DNA from: Bog-473 sp963840245
Lineage (GTDB): Bacteria; Actinomycetota; Acidimicrobiia; Acidimicrobiales; RAAP-2
Assembly: GCA_963840245.1 (NCBI GenBank)
Contig: CAWIYI010000039.1
Span: 1 to 44,171 of the forward strand
Reading direction: 5' to 3'
DNA: 44,171 nt
This document shows, in pieces, positions 1 to 8,154 of this stretch. A program made the translations under genes and the position numbers. The notes under the pieces are model-generated. The model searched no databases and was not told the origin of the DNA. It worked only from the letters and a program-made list of their open reading frames with translations. How positions within the stretch are numbered: position 1 is the stretch's first letter; each line of letters opens with the position of its first letter.

Positions 1-60
1 CAACGGCGCTCATCAGGCATGACGCCGATCATAGGAACGCACCGGGCTGGTCCCCGTAGG

Positions 61-100
61 GCCTCGTTGGGCCTCGTTGGACCTCGCTGGGCCTCGTTCG
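61..100. repeat. Four tandem 10-bp repeats upstream of the first gene
   Basis: Four consecutive 10-mers are seen: gcctcgttgg, gcctcgttgg, acctcgctgg and gcctcgttcg. The first two are identical and the others differ at one or two bases. They lie just before the ATG at 142. A 10-bp period is not a multiple of three, so copy changes would break any reading frame through the array. This supports placing the gene start downstream of it. Confidence 0.75.
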
Positions 101-141
101 GGAGGGGCCCGACGGTACGCTCGGCGGCGGTGACGAGCGGG

Positions 142-2175
142 ATGGACGTGTCGACGCATCCGGCGCCCGGCACGGTCTCTGCAGACCCCGGTCACCACGG
201 CGACGCCGAGCCGCCTCCCGGAGCCGAAGACCCGCCCCCCGCCGCGCTCCCCGAGGGTCACGGCCGCGGCTCCCAGGTCCTGCGCACCATCGGCTTCCAC
301 GTCGGCGCGCTCGCGTGCTTCACCGTGCCCGCCGTGGTCCTGTGGTGGCACGTCTGGTCGGGGCATCCGTCGGCGGTGCTGACGTGCGGGTGCGGCGATC
401 CGGCGCAGGAGGTCTGGTTCATTGCCTGGCCCGCCTGGGCGATCGCCCATCTCGACAACCTGGTGTTCTCGGGAGCGGTGAACGTGCCCGACGGCGCCAA
501 CCTGCTCTCGAACACGTCGGGGACGTTGGTCGGTGTCGTCCTCGCTCCGGTCACCTGGCTCTTCGGTCCGATCGCCGCCACCAACGTCGCGCTCACACTC
601 GCCCCGGCCCTCAGCGCCTGGGCGTGCTTCGCCGCCGTCCGGCCCCTCGTGAACTGGAAGGCGGCCGCCATCCCGGCGGCGTTGGTCTACGGCTACTCGG
701 CGGCCATCGTGACAGCGCTCACCTTCGGCCACGTGTCGGTGTCGGTCCTCGTGATCCCCCCGTTCCTCTTCACAACGCTGCACGAGATCGTGATCCGCCA
801 GGAGCACACCGTCCGTCGCGACGGCCTCCTCCTGGCCGCGTTGGTAGTGGTGCAGTTCTTCATCTCGCCCGAGATCCTCGTCATGTGCCTGGTCCTGTCC
901 GTGGTCGGGCTGCTGGCGGTCATGGCGGTGGGCTGGCGCCAACTGCGAGGGCGGGCGGGGCACGCCTTCCCCGCCCTGGCCCTCGGCGGCGGCGTGAGCC
1001 TCGTGCTGCTGGCGTACCCCACCTGGTACGGGCTGGCCGGTCCCCAGGCGGTGTCCGGCGTGCTGTTCGCGCTGGCGCCGATCTCGGGTGTCCCGCTGTC
1101 GGGGTTCCTGGCGCCGGGCGCCTACGGCGCGCCCGCACCCGAGTACATCCGCTTCGGGGGGTACCTGGGTCGCATGGGGCCCCCGCCCGACTACGTCGGT
1201 GGGGGCGTCGCGCTGGCAGCCCTCGGATCGGTGGTGGTCGGTCGCCGCCGGCCGCTCACCTGGTTGCTCGTGTTCCTGGCCGCAGTGGTCTTCTTGCTGG
1301 CCCTCGGTGGCTATCTCCTCGGCGGGCCCTCCTGGCTCGGCCACCCCTGGCTGCCCTGGCGCGACCTGTGGAGGCTGCCGGTGCTCAAGGAGATCCTGCC
1401 GGACCAGTTCGAGCCGCTGCTCACCTTGTTCGTGGCCTTCTTGATCGCCATCGGCCTCGATGCGCTGCACGGCGCGCCCCGGCGACGCGGGTCGTGGCTG
1501 GCGTCGCACCGGGCCGTGGTCGCGTCGGCGACCACCGCCGTGGTGGCGGTGGTCGCGTTCGTGCCCGTGTTCGTGACGTTCGGGGCGCCGCTCCGTGTGG
1601 TGGGAGTGCACAACCCGGCCTACCTGCGGCCGGGGGCGCCGGCACTCTCGGCGCTCCCGGCGGACCCGGTGGTGCTCACCGTCCCCTTTGCCGTCTCCGG
1701 CTCGGCGCAGCCCATGCTGTGGCAGGCCGTCGACGACATGCGGTTCCGCCTGGCCGGCGCGGCGCTCAAGACTCCCGACGCCAGCGGGGGGCCGGTCGGT
1801 TCGGGGCCCCCGGGATCGGCCCGGCGGATCCTGACCAACCTGACGATTCCCGGTGAGCCGCTCCCCACCGGGACCACGGGCCAGCTCATCGCCGTCCGCC
1901 GGTCCGTGCGCGCCTGGCAGGTGGATCAGGTCGTCGTCACCGGTCCCAGCCGGGACCCGGTGTACGCCTCGGGGTTCCTCACCGCGGCGCTCGGCGTGGC
2001 GCCCGCCTACGTGCGCGGGGCCTGGGTCTGGAAGCTGGCGTCGGGTGGACCCGCGGCGCCCGCCGCCACCGGGACCTCGCTGGCGCGCTGCCGGGCCCTT
2101 GCGGGCGCGCCGGGCGCGCGCCACGAGCCGCTGGCCATGGCGCACTGCGTCCTGTCCGCGGCCGGACGCGGTTGA
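142..2175 (+). CDS. Polytopic membrane protein, GT-C glycosyltransferase-like
   Basis: The 677-residue product has a hydrophilic Pro/Glu-rich N-terminus of about 50 residues. About ten or more hydrophobic helices follow to roughly residue 480, then a mostly soluble C-terminal region of about 190 residues. The first extracytoplasmic loop carries the acidic CGDPAQEVWFIAW stretch. Actinobacterial GT-C-like membrane proteins, which use lipid-linked sugars, often have a GDP/Q...WF(L/I)AW motif there. A substrate cannot be named. The ATG at 142 was chosen because upstream in-frame sequence (ATG at 19) runs through a 10-bp tandem array and encodes low-complexity Arg/Gly/Pro protein. It is followed 34 bases later by a VOC gene on the same strand. 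Being a membrane protein is near certain; the GT-C assignment is inference. Confidence 0.7.
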   Translation: MDVSTHPAPGTVSADPGHHGDAEPPPGAEDPPPAALPEGHGRGSQVLRTIGFHVGALACFTVPAVVLWWHVWSGHPSAVLTCGCGDPAQEVWFIAWPAWAIAHLDNLVFSGAVNVPDGANLLSNTSGTLVGVVLAPVTWLFGPIAATNVALTLAPALSAWACFAAVRPLVNWKAAAIPAALVYGYSAAIVTALTFGHVSVSVLVIPPFLFTTLHEIVIRQEHTVRRDGLLLAALVVVQFFISPEILVMCLVLSVVGLLAVMAVGWRQLRGRAGHAFPALALGGGVSLVLLAYPTWYGLAGPQAVSGVLFALAPISGVPLSGFLAPGAYGAPAPEYIRFGGYLGRMGPPPDYVGGGVALAALGSVVVGRRRPLTWLLVFLAAVVFLLALGGYLLGGPSWLGHPWLPWRDLWRLPVLKEILPDQFEPLLTLFVAFLIAIGLDALHGAPRRRGSWLASHRAVVASATTAVVAVVAFVPVFVTFGAPLRVVGVHNPAYLRPGAPALSALPADPVVLTVPFAVSGSAQPMLWQAVDDMRFRLAGAALKTPDASGGPVGSGPPGSARRILTNLTIPGEPLPTGTTGQLIAVRRSVRAWQVDQVVVTGPSRDPVYASGFLTAALGVAPAYVRGAWVWKLASGGPAAPAATGTSLARCRALAGAPGARHEPLAMAHCVLSAAGRG

Positions 2176-2209
2176 GCCCGTCGCGGCGTGCGGTCGTAGG
2201 CTTGACGCG

Positions 2210-2644
2210 ATGCAGCCCATCCTCCACCTGTCGATCCCCGTCCGGGACCTGGACGAGGCACGCGAGTTCTACGTGCACGCGCTCGGCTGCCAGCCCGCAC
2301 GCGCCCGGGCCGGCTTCACCGACGTGTGGTTCTACGGCATGCAGGTCACGCTGCAGGACGGTCACGACGAGGTGGCGCCGGCGACTGGGGGTGGCACGCG
2401 CCACTTCGGCGTGACACTCGGGCGCGCCGACTTCGAGGCGCTGATCGCCCGCCTGGGCTCGCACGGCGTCGACTGGGTGGTGCCGGTCTCGACCGACGAT
2501 GCCGGCCTGCCGACCGAGCAGACCAAGGGCAAGATTGCCGACCCGAGCGGCAACGTGATCGAGCTCAAGACGTACCGCGACGTCGATGCGGCCCTGGAGA
2601 TCTCGACCCACTCCTACCCGGAGGCCTTCGCCCACGGCAACTGA
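2210..2644 (+). CDS. VOC/glyoxalase superfamily protein
   Basis: This 144-residue protein spans one VOC (glyoxalase/bleomycin-resistance/dioxygenase) module. It opens with LHLSIPVRDLDEAREFYV, the usual first strand and helix with a potential metal ligand His. The second half contains HFGVTL and ends with the family hallmark DPSGNVIELK, whose Glu is normally a metal ligand. The paired beta-alpha-beta-beta-beta motifs fit a small metal-dependent lyase, isomerase or dioxygenase. The substrate cannot be read from sequence. The ATG at 2210 sits exactly at the conserved N-terminus. It lies 34 bases after the membrane protein and 55 bases before the rph start, all on the same strand. Confidence 0.85.
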   Translation: MQPILHLSIPVRDLDEAREFYVHALGCQPARARAGFTDVWFYGMQVTLQDGHDEVAPATGGGTRHFGVTLGRADFEALIARLGSHGVDWVVPVSTDDAGLPTEQTKGKIADPSGNVIELKTYRDVDAALEISTHSYPEAFAHGN

Positions 2645-2699
2645 GGTCGCCTACGGTGGCCGCCGTGGACGGGGAGCGAACGGAACCGAGAGGAGTGCA

Positions 2700-3467
2700 G
2701 TGGGAAACGCAGACGTGAGGGGGGACGCCCGTGCGGCGCGCCAGGACGGGCGAGCGGTCGACCAGCTGCGGCCGGTCAGCTTCGCGCGTGACTACACCGT
2801 GATGGCGCCCGGGTCGGTGCTGGTGACCTTCGGGCAGACCAAAGTGTTGTGCACCGCGTCGGTGGAGGAACGGGTGCCGCCCTGGATGCGAGGCACGGGC
2901 CGCGGCTGGGTCACCGCCGAGTACTCCATGCTCCCCGGCTCGACGCCCGAGCGGGCGTCACGCGAGGCGGCCAAGGGCAAACAGTCGGGGCGGACCCAGG
3001 AGATCCAGCGGCTCATCGCCCGCTCGCTGCGGGCGGTGTGCGACCTGGTGACGCTGGGCGAGGTGCAGATCACCGTGGACTGCGACGCGCTGCAGGCCGA
3101 CGGCGGCACCCGGACCGCCTCCATCTGCGGGGCCTACGTCGCGTTGCACGACGCCTGCACCCGGCTGGTGCAGGCCGGGACGATCAGCACACATCCACTG
3201 ACGGACTCGGTCGCCGCCGTCTCGGTCGGCATCGTCGACGGCGTGCCGATGCTCGACCTGCCCTACACCGAGGACTCCCGGGCCGAGGTCGACATGAACG
3301 TCGTCATGACCGGCGCCGGACGCTTCGTCGAGGTGCAGGGCACGGCGGAGGGGATGGCCTTCACCAGGGGCGAGCTCGACACGCTGCTCGGACTGGCCGA
3401 GGACGGCATCAAGGAGCTGACGCGCCTGCAGGCCGGCGTGCTGGCCGAGGCCCCGCCACGCCGGTGA
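2700..3467 (+). CDS. rph: Ribonuclease PH
   Basis: RNase PH is the phosphorolytic 3'-5' exonuclease that trims tRNA 3' ends. The 255-residue length matches the family. Visible hallmarks are LRPVSFARDY near the N-terminus, GSVLVTFGQTKVLCTASVEE, the phosphate-binding DGGTRTASICGAYVAL, and LDLPYTEDSRAEVDMNVV with the catalytic acidic residues. A GTG at 2700 is preferred because a purine-rich GAGAGGAG (about 2688-2695) lies a few bases upstream and the family N-terminus starts shortly after. Its stop overlaps the GTG of rdgB by 4 bases (GTGA). The rph-rdgB pairing is common in actinobacteria and links RNA trimming to nucleotide-pool sanitation. Confidence 0.96.
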   Translation: MGNADVRGDARAARQDGRAVDQLRPVSFARDYTVMAPGSVLVTFGQTKVLCTASVEERVPPWMRGTGRGWVTAEYSMLPGSTPERASREAAKGKQSGRTQEIQRLIARSLRAVCDLVTLGEVQITVDCDALQADGGTRTASICGAYVALHDACTRLVQAGTISTHPLTDSVAAVSVGIVDGVPMLDLPYTEDSRAEVDMNVVMTGAGRFVEVQGTAEGMAFTRGELDTLLGLAEDGIKELTRLQAGVLAEAPPRR

Positions 3468-4087
3468 GCGGGCCGGACGGGCCGGCGCCGAGGCGGCTCG
3501 TGCTGGCCTCGGCCAACCCGGACAAGGTCAAGGAGATCGTCGCCGTGTTGTCGGCCGCCCTGCCGGTCGAGCTGCTGCCGCGGCCAGACGGAGTCCCCGA
3601 CGTGGTGGAGGACGCCGACACCCTGGTGGGCAACGCCCGCTTGAAGGCGCGCGCGCTGGTGGAGGCCACGGGGATGGCGGCCGTGGCCGACGACACCGGC
3701 CTGGAGGTGGACGCGCTGGACGGCGCGCCGGGGGTCTACTCGGCCCGCTACGCCGGTGCGAACGCCACCTACGCCGACAACGTGGCCGCCTTGCTGCGCG
3801 CGCTCGCCGCGGTGGAAGGGGGCGGTGGCGATCGCCGGGCTCGCTTCAGGACGGTGGCGTTGGTGGCGTTCCCCGACGGCACGGAGGTCTGGGCCGAGGG
3901 CGTGCTGCCCGGGACGATCGCGACCGCCACCCGGGGCGCCAACGGCTTCGGCTACGACCCTGTGTTCGTTCCAGAGGGCGGCGACGGGCGGACCTTCGCC
4001 GAGATGCAGCCGGCGGAGAAGGATGCGATGTCCCACCGCGGCCGTGCCTTCCGGGCGCTCGGCGCGGTGCTGGCGGAGGCGCCGTAG
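3464..4087 (+). CDS. rdgB: XTP/dITP diphosphatase (RdgB/HAM1 family)
   Basis: This enzyme hydrolyses non-canonical purine triphosphates (dITP, XTP, ITP) to monophosphates and pyrophosphate, keeping them out of DNA and RNA. The 207-residue protein shows LASANPDKVKEI (the family's nucleotide-binding start), VADDTGLEVDALDGAPG with the metal-binding Asp pair, and RGANGFGYDPVF, then a C-terminal SHRGRAFRAL. The GTG at 3464 overlaps the rph stop by 4 bases, so translational coupling is likely. The gene converges on the F420-type oxidoreductase with only 23 bases between stops. Confidence 0.95.
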   Translation: MSGPDGPAPRRLVLASANPDKVKEIVAVLSAALPVELLPRPDGVPDVVEDADTLVGNARLKARALVEATGMAAVADDTGLEVDALDGAPGVYSARYAGANATYADNVAALLRALAAVEGGGGDRRARFRTVALVAFPDGTEVWAEGVLPGTIATATRGANGFGYDPVFVPEGGDGRTFAEMQPAEKDAMSHRGRAFRALGAVLAEAP

Positions 4088-4094
4088 GCCTGGC

Positions 4095-4109
4095 GCCGCC
4101 GCGGGCGGC
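4095..4109. terminator. GC hairpin between convergent genes
   Basis: A perfect inverted repeat, gccgcc-gcg-ggcggc, fills most of the 23-base gap between the stops of rdgB (plus) and the oxidoreductase (minus). There is no U-tract, so it is only a candidate bidirectional terminator. Confidence 0.35.
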
Positions 4110-4110
4110 C

Positions 4111-4965
4111 TCAGCCGGCGAGGAGCGTTGCCGCGAGCTCCCGGTACCCGTCCAGCGGGAATTCCTGCCGGTCGGAGACGACCTGGATGCACACGTGGTC
4201 CGCGCCCGCGTCCTGGTGGGCGCGGATCGCCCCCGTCACCGTCTCGGCGTCGCCCCACGGGATGACGGCGTCGATCAGGCGGTCGCTCCCGCCGCCGACG
4301 ATGTCGTTGTCGCCGAAGCCGAAGGTGCGCAGGTTCTGCGTGTAGTTGGGGAGGCCGAGGTAGATGTTGGCGTAGAGCCGGGCCAGCTCCCGCGCCCGGA
4401 CCGGGTCCGTCTCGAGGACGACGGCCACCTCCGGGGCAAGCAGCGGACCGGGGCCCAAGATGGAACGGGCGCGGGCCGTGTGCTCGACCGGGACGAAGTA
4501 CGGGTGGGCGCCGGCGGAGCGGGCGGCCGCCAGCTCGAGCATGCGGGGCCCGAGGGCCGCCAGCACGCGCCGTGCGGGGGGCACCGGTGTCGCCTGCGCG
4601 TCCAGGGCATCGAGGTAGGCCACCATCTTCGAATACGGGCGCGCGTAGTCGGGCACGGCCGGCCCGTGGCTGGCGCCGAGACCGAGGAGGAAGCGCCCGG
4701 AGAAGCGGTCCTCGAGCGCGGCGACGCCCGGCCCGACGTCCTCGGGCGCGCCCGCCCAGATGCTGACGATGCCACTGGCCACGGTGATGTGATTCGTGGC
4801 GGCGAGCAGGTGCTCGAAGTGGGGCGACAGACCGGCGTCGAAGCGCCCGGACGACCACAGGGCGCCGTAGCCGAGGGACTCGAGCTCGGCGGCGACGCTG
4901 CGTTCCGGATCGTCGGGGTCGCGCCACGAGCCGCTCCACCACACGCCGATGCGACCGAGTTCCAC
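4111..4965 (-). CDS. F420-dependent LLM-class oxidoreductase
   Basis: The 284-residue product is a luciferase-like monooxygenase-fold (TIM barrel) enzyme. It opens with LGRIGVWWSGS and then shows ITVASGIVSIWAG (strand 2 region) and EDRFSGRFLLGLGASHGP, the typical 'R..LG.G.SH' segment. The ending PLDGYRELAATL is typical of the family. This pattern resembles the MSMEG_4141-type group of probable F420-dependent oxidoreductases. That subgroup call is from memory of its motifs, and the substrate is unknown. The GTG at 4965 was chosen because conserved sequence begins immediately; the long in-frame extension upstream is shadow sequence over the amidohydrolase gene. The neighbouring amidohydrolase and SRPBCC genes on the same strand suggest a small catabolic or detoxification operon. 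Confidence 0.88.
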   Translation of the reverse strand: MELGRIGVWWSGSWRDPDDPERSVAAELESLGYGALWSSGRFDAGLSPHFEHLLAATNHITVASGIVSIWAGAPEDVGPGVAALEDRFSGRFLLGLGASHGPAVPDYARPYSKMVAYLDALDAQATPVPPARRVLAALGPRMLELAAARSAGAHPYFVPVEHTARARSILGPGPLLAPEVAVVLETDPVRARELARLYANIYLGLPNYTQNLRTFGFGDNDIVGGGSDRLIDAVIPWGDAETVTGAIRAHQDAGADHVCIQVVSDRQEFPLDGYRELAATLLAG

Positions 4966-4994
4966 CGTCGCACCGTACCCGCTCGCGTCCTCCC

Positions 4995-5810
4995 TCAGTC
5001 GAGGTGCAAGAGGCGCGTGGCCGTCCCGCCGAGATAGGCCTGGGCCGCCGCGTCGGACAGAGGCAGGTCCCGGGCGGCGGCCACGGCCCGCTCCATCGGG
5101 AGGAAGGGGTGGTCCGACGCGAAGAGGACCCGGCCCCTGCCGCGGGAGGAGTCCATGAAGGAGACCAGCGCGGGGTCCATGTACTTGGCCAGGTAGGCCG
5201 AGTTGGACAGGTAGAGGTCGGGCCACTTGAGCATGTACTGCATCAGCAGCGCCTCGTAGGGGTGGCCCATGTGGGCGCCGATGACCGTGAGCCCCTTGAA
5301 GTCGATCAGGACGTCCTCGAGGAGCTCGGGGTGCTGGCAGGCCGAGCGCACACGGGGGCCGGGGACGCCGACGTTGATGGACACCGGCAGGCCGAGCTCG
5401 GCGCAGGTGGCGTAGACCGGGTAGTAGAGCTTGTCGTTGAGCGGGTACTGCTCGACGAGCGGCGTGATCCGCACCAGCACGACGGCGGGGTCGGCCGCGA
5501 GGGCGCGCAGGCGCGTGACCTGTTGCACGGGCCGCTCGGCCCGGTCGACGGTCAGGGCGACGCGGAGGCGGTCCGGGTGGGCGGCCACGTCATGGAGCAG
5601 TTGGTTCGTCTCCTCGGACGCGATGCCGGCGGCGATCACGCCGACGTCGACGCCGCATTTGTCCATGGTGACGAGCAGGTGCTGCAGTGTGGAGGAGGAC
5701 GAGAGATCGCCGCCGAGCAGCTCGGGGATGCCCTCGTTGCCGGCCTGGCCCATGAAGGCCGCGGCGGCCTTGCCGCTGAGCGCGTTGACCCAGAGGTCGA
5801 CGACCGTCAC
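4995..5810 (-). CDS. Amidohydrolase-family (PF04909-like) TIM-barrel protein
   Basis: The 271-residue protein matches the amidohydrolase_2 group that includes ACMSD-like decarboxylases. Visible motifs are GAHMGHPYEALL in the second half and FASDHPFLPME with the conserved Asp-His-Pro (Asp near residue 233). The usual N-terminal metal-binding HxH is missing: the first strand reads VVDLWVNALSG, with no histidines. Metal use may therefore differ from textbook members. The GTG at 5810 was chosen because it overlaps the SRPBCC stop by 4 bases (GTGA) and starts exactly at strand 1. It is cotranscribed downstream of the SRPBCC gene and 29 bases upstream of the F420-type oxidoreductase. The reaction is unknown. 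Confidence 0.82.
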   Translation of the reverse strand: MTVVDLWVNALSGKAAAAFMGQAGNEGIPELLGGDLSSSSTLQHLLVTMDKCGVDVGVIAAGIASEETNQLLHDVAAHPDRLRVALTVDRAERPVQQVTRLRALAADPAVVLVRITPLVEQYPLNDKLYYPVYATCAELGLPVSINVGVPGPRVRSACQHPELLEDVLIDFKGLTVIGAHMGHPYEALLMQYMLKWPDLYLSNSAYLAKYMDPALVSFMDSSRGRGRVLFASDHPFLPMERAVAAARDLPLSDAAAQAYLGGTATRLLHLD

Positions 5811-6379
5811 GCCGGGTCGGCGGCGCCGGGGGCCGGCGCAACGTCCGGCCCGGCGGCCTGCACCGCGTCCGGCCCGGCGGCCTGCGCCTTGGCCGCGGCC
5901 TTCGCCTTGGCAGCACGCAGGTAGCCCACGCCCATGGTGAGCGACTCCTTGATCAGCCGGTCGTTGTCCTTGGAGATGAACGCGTGCACGCGCTTCTCGA
6001 GCAGGGCCCGGAGGATCGGGTTGAAGGCGTGGTACGTCTCGGAGAAGTGCACCCGGGTCGTGCCGTTGCCGACGTCCTCGAGCCGGGTGCGCCCCTCGGC
6101 CTCGGAGAACAGCGGGCGCCCGACGGCGTTGTACTTCCACGAGACGTTGGGCGTCACCTCGGTCAGCCACTCCCAGGACTGGCCCTTGCCGCCCGTCAGG
6201 AGGTACCGGGGCACGCGGAACGTGCAGTGCCGCACCAGGCCCTCGCCGACGGCGTCGCCCGGATGGAGGATGTCGATCGTCACGTCCCCCGTCTCGGTGT
6301 GGGGGATGCGGGCCCAGAAGAGCTGCCAGAGCTCTTCCACGCTGGCCTCGATGTCGACGTGGTAGTGGTGCTCCTGCAC
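5807..6379 (-). CDS. SRPBCC (START/polyketide-cyclase-like) domain protein
   Basis: This 190-residue protein has one SRPBCC helix-grip domain over roughly residues 1-150. It begins HHYHVDIEASVEELWQLF, the typical first strand and helix, and continues with TRLEDVGNGTTRVHFSETYH in the central sheet and a long C-terminal helix. Such proteins bind hydrophobic ligands; no catalytic residues can be assigned. The last 35 residues are a low-complexity Ala/Pro/Lys tail containing an 8-residue in-frame repeat (QAAGPDAV, QAAGPDVA). The ATG at 6379 starts directly at the domain. It is the first gene of a minus-strand operon with the amidohydrolase (4-base overlap) and the F420-type oxidoreductase. Confidence 0.85.
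   Translation of the reverse strand: MQEHHYHVDIEASVEELWQLFWARIPHTETGDVTIDILHPGDAVGEGLVRHCTFRVPRYLLTGGKGQSWEWLTEVTPNVSWKYNAVGRPLFSEAEGRTRLEDVGNGTTRVHFSETYHAFNPILRALLEKRVHAFISKDNDRLIKESLTMGVGYLRAAKAKAAAKAQAAGPDAVQAAGPDVAPAPGAADPA
5842..5885. repeat. 24-bp direct repeat inside the SRPBCC tail
   Basis: The 20-mer cgtccggcccggcggcctgc occurs at 5842-5861 and again at 5866-5885, a 24-base period. The period is a multiple of three, so it adds eight codons without changing frame. Confidence 0.8.
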
Positions 6380-6426
6380 CGGCTCACCCTATCCGCGCGC
6401 CTGACCATGGCGTCTGGTGCCGCCGG

Positions 6427-6446
6427 GTGATCGCACTGGGGATCAC
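6427..6446. promoter_or_regulatory. Inverted repeat in a divergent promoter region
   Basis: gtgatc (6427-6432) and gatcac (6441-6446) form a perfect 6-bp inverted repeat separated by 8 bases. It lies between the divergent SRPBCC and mannosyltransferase genes. The geometry would suit a dimeric repressor site, but no regulator is encoded nearby. Confidence 0.25.
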
Positions 6447-6527
6447 GAACCCGTCGCTGCCCTACGACGGCGTACGTGCCCGGTCGGAACGACGGAAGTG
6501 ACCGCTCTCCTGCGACGGGCTCGGTCA

Positions 6528-6556
6528 TTGCGTCAGATGGGGTCGTCGGATAGCTT
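6528..6556 (+). promoter_or_regulatory. Possible promoter of the PIG-V-like gene
   Basis: TTGCGT (6528-6533) and TAGCTT (6551-6556) are spaced 17 bases apart and lie 45 bases before the ATG at 6601. Each matches the sigma-70 consensus at three of six positions, so this is weak. Confidence 0.25.
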
Positions 6557-6600
6557 CGAGCGGCAAATCCGGACGCTTAGAGCGGCGAGGAATGGACGCA

Positions 6601-8025
6601 ATGAACGAAGGCTCGGTGCCTGGCACGACCGAGGCTCTCGATCGTGTCGGCTCGGAGGCCAACTCAGCGTCGGCCGACGCTTCCGGTGGCACGGGTGGCG
6701 GCGTGCTCGTCGAAGGCGAAGGGTACGGCGAGGTGGCGGCGATCGCGGAGGACATCGCTCCCACCGAGAACGAGACGGCCCAGGCCGACGACGCAACGGC
6801 TCAGCCAGCGCGGTCACCGCTCTCTGACCTTGGCCGACGTCTCGTCGCTGCCGGTGCGCCTCGGATCTTGGCCACGGCCACCGTGCTCTTCGCGGTGCGG
6901 GTGCTGGTCATTCTGGCGACGGCCGCCTTCGCCGTCCACACGCTCGGTCACGTGTCCACGTTCGCCACGGCCCTCAGTCCCGGAACTCGCTCGGTCACAT
7001 TGAGCTTGTTCCACTGGGACAGCGTGGAATACCTGCAAGTTGCTGCGCACGGCTACGCCAGCAACGACCCGGCGCAGGCCGCCTACTTTCCCCTGTACCC
7101 GTTGATGGTGCGCTGGCTGCACGACCTCACCGGCGTGAGCTATGTCCATTCGGCGCTCGCCATTTCGTGGGCGGCGACGTACCTGCTGGCGGTGACTGTC
7201 TGCTATTTGGCCCGCAATTGCCTTGGCCTCCGGAACTGGTGGCGCGTGGCGGTGCTGTTGTTGTGGGCCCCCGCCTCGTTCTTCTTCTTCTCCGGTTACC
7301 CCGAGTCTTGCGAAGCCCTCCTTCTCACGGTGGTGCTGATCCTCGTGTTCCGGCAACAGTTCGTGTGGGCAGCGTTGGTGTGCGGGGCGGCATCCGCACT
7401 GGCGCCTGACGGCGCGTTTTTCGTGCTGCCCGTAATCGTGGGGATGGTCCAGTGCCCCCCGCGAGCCCGGAGGTGGACGACGATTCTCGCGGTGGCCGCC
7501 CTGAGCGAAGTCGGGATCATCGTCTATGCCGTGTACCTCCGCAGTGTCTATGGCTCGGTGTTGGCGTTCGTGCACGCCGAGAAATATTGGAACCGCCAGC
7601 TGACCTACCCGTTCCACGGCGTCATCTGGACCTTCGACCGCATGCTGCACCACCAGGTACTGGGCGACCCTGCTCACAACAGCAACTGGGTCACCACGTA
7701 CACCATCGACAACATCGTGACCATCGTCGCGACCGTGGCGCTCGTGTACCTGGTGGTGAAGGTGGGCTGGCGCGACCTCTGGCGCTCGCCGTTGCTCCCG
7801 AGCCTGGCCTTGGCGGCCGTAGCCCTCCTGTTCAACGTCAGCGACGCCACTGCCGGCGGCTTGACGTCCGAGGCGCTGGCCCGGCACCTCGGTGTCCTCG
7901 TGCCGCTCTTCTTCGCCGGCGCGTACCTGCGTCGTAGCGAGACCTACTCCTCGATTCTCGCGGGCTCCGTCGTCATGGGCACCATGGCGCAGATCCTCTT
8001 CTGCTTGGGGTTGTGGTTCACCTAA
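6601..8025 (+). CDS. PIG-V-like mannosyltransferase (GT-C membrane protein)
   Basis: The 474-residue product has an acidic soluble N-terminus of about 75 residues and then roughly ten transmembrane helices. The segment after the first helix reads LFHWDSVEYLQVAAHGY and then AYFPLYPLMVRWLH. These match the WD...hGY...FFPLYP signature of the PIG-V family, which adds mannose from a lipid-phosphate donor. The Asp of HWDS is the expected catalytic residue. In actinobacteria such proteins serve lipoglycan or protein mannosylation; the acceptor here is unknown. GAGGA at 6587-6591 is 9 bases before the ATG at 6601 but abuts the in-frame ATG at 6592, so 6601 is preferred. A GT4 gene follows on the same strand. 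Confidence 0.82.
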   Translation: MNEGSVPGTTEALDRVGSEANSASADASGGTGGGVLVEGEGYGEVAAIAEDIAPTENETAQADDATAQPARSPLSDLGRRLVAAGAPRILATATVLFAVRVLVILATAAFAVHTLGHVSTFATALSPGTRSVTLSLFHWDSVEYLQVAAHGYASNDPAQAAYFPLYPLMVRWLHDLTGVSYVHSALAISWAATYLLAVTVCYLARNCLGLRNWWRVAVLLLWAPASFFFFSGYPESCEALLLTVVLILVFRQQFVWAALVCGAASALAPDGAFFVLPVIVGMVQCPPRARRWTTILAVAALSEVGIIVYAVYLRSVYGSVLAFVHAEKYWNRQLTYPFHGVIWTFDRMLHHQVLGDPAHNSNWVTTYTIDNIVTIVATVALVYLVVKVGWRDLWRSPLLPSLALAAVALLFNVSDATAGGLTSEALARHLGVLVPLFFAGAYLRRSETYSSILAGSVVMGTMAQILFCLGLWFT

Positions 8026-8154
8026 CCCGCCTGACCGCTTCATTCATCGGCCGCAGGGGCTCGCTCTGGTTGGGAACAGTTGGTGCGGGGACGGCGCAGC
8101 ACCGCCCGATATGGTCGGTGGCGTGCCCGTGTCAGGACGCCGGTCGAGGTACAG

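Noticed and set aside
13..2220. 735-residue minus-strand reading frame opposite the first gene
   Set aside because: Arg/Gly/Pro/His-rich low-complexity sequence with no domain. It mirrors the plus-strand membrane protein and is a by-product of high GC.
6592..6600. ATG 6592 as start of the PIG-V-like gene
   Set aside because: The GAGGA ribosome site abuts this ATG, leaving no spacing. ATG 6601 has normal spacing.
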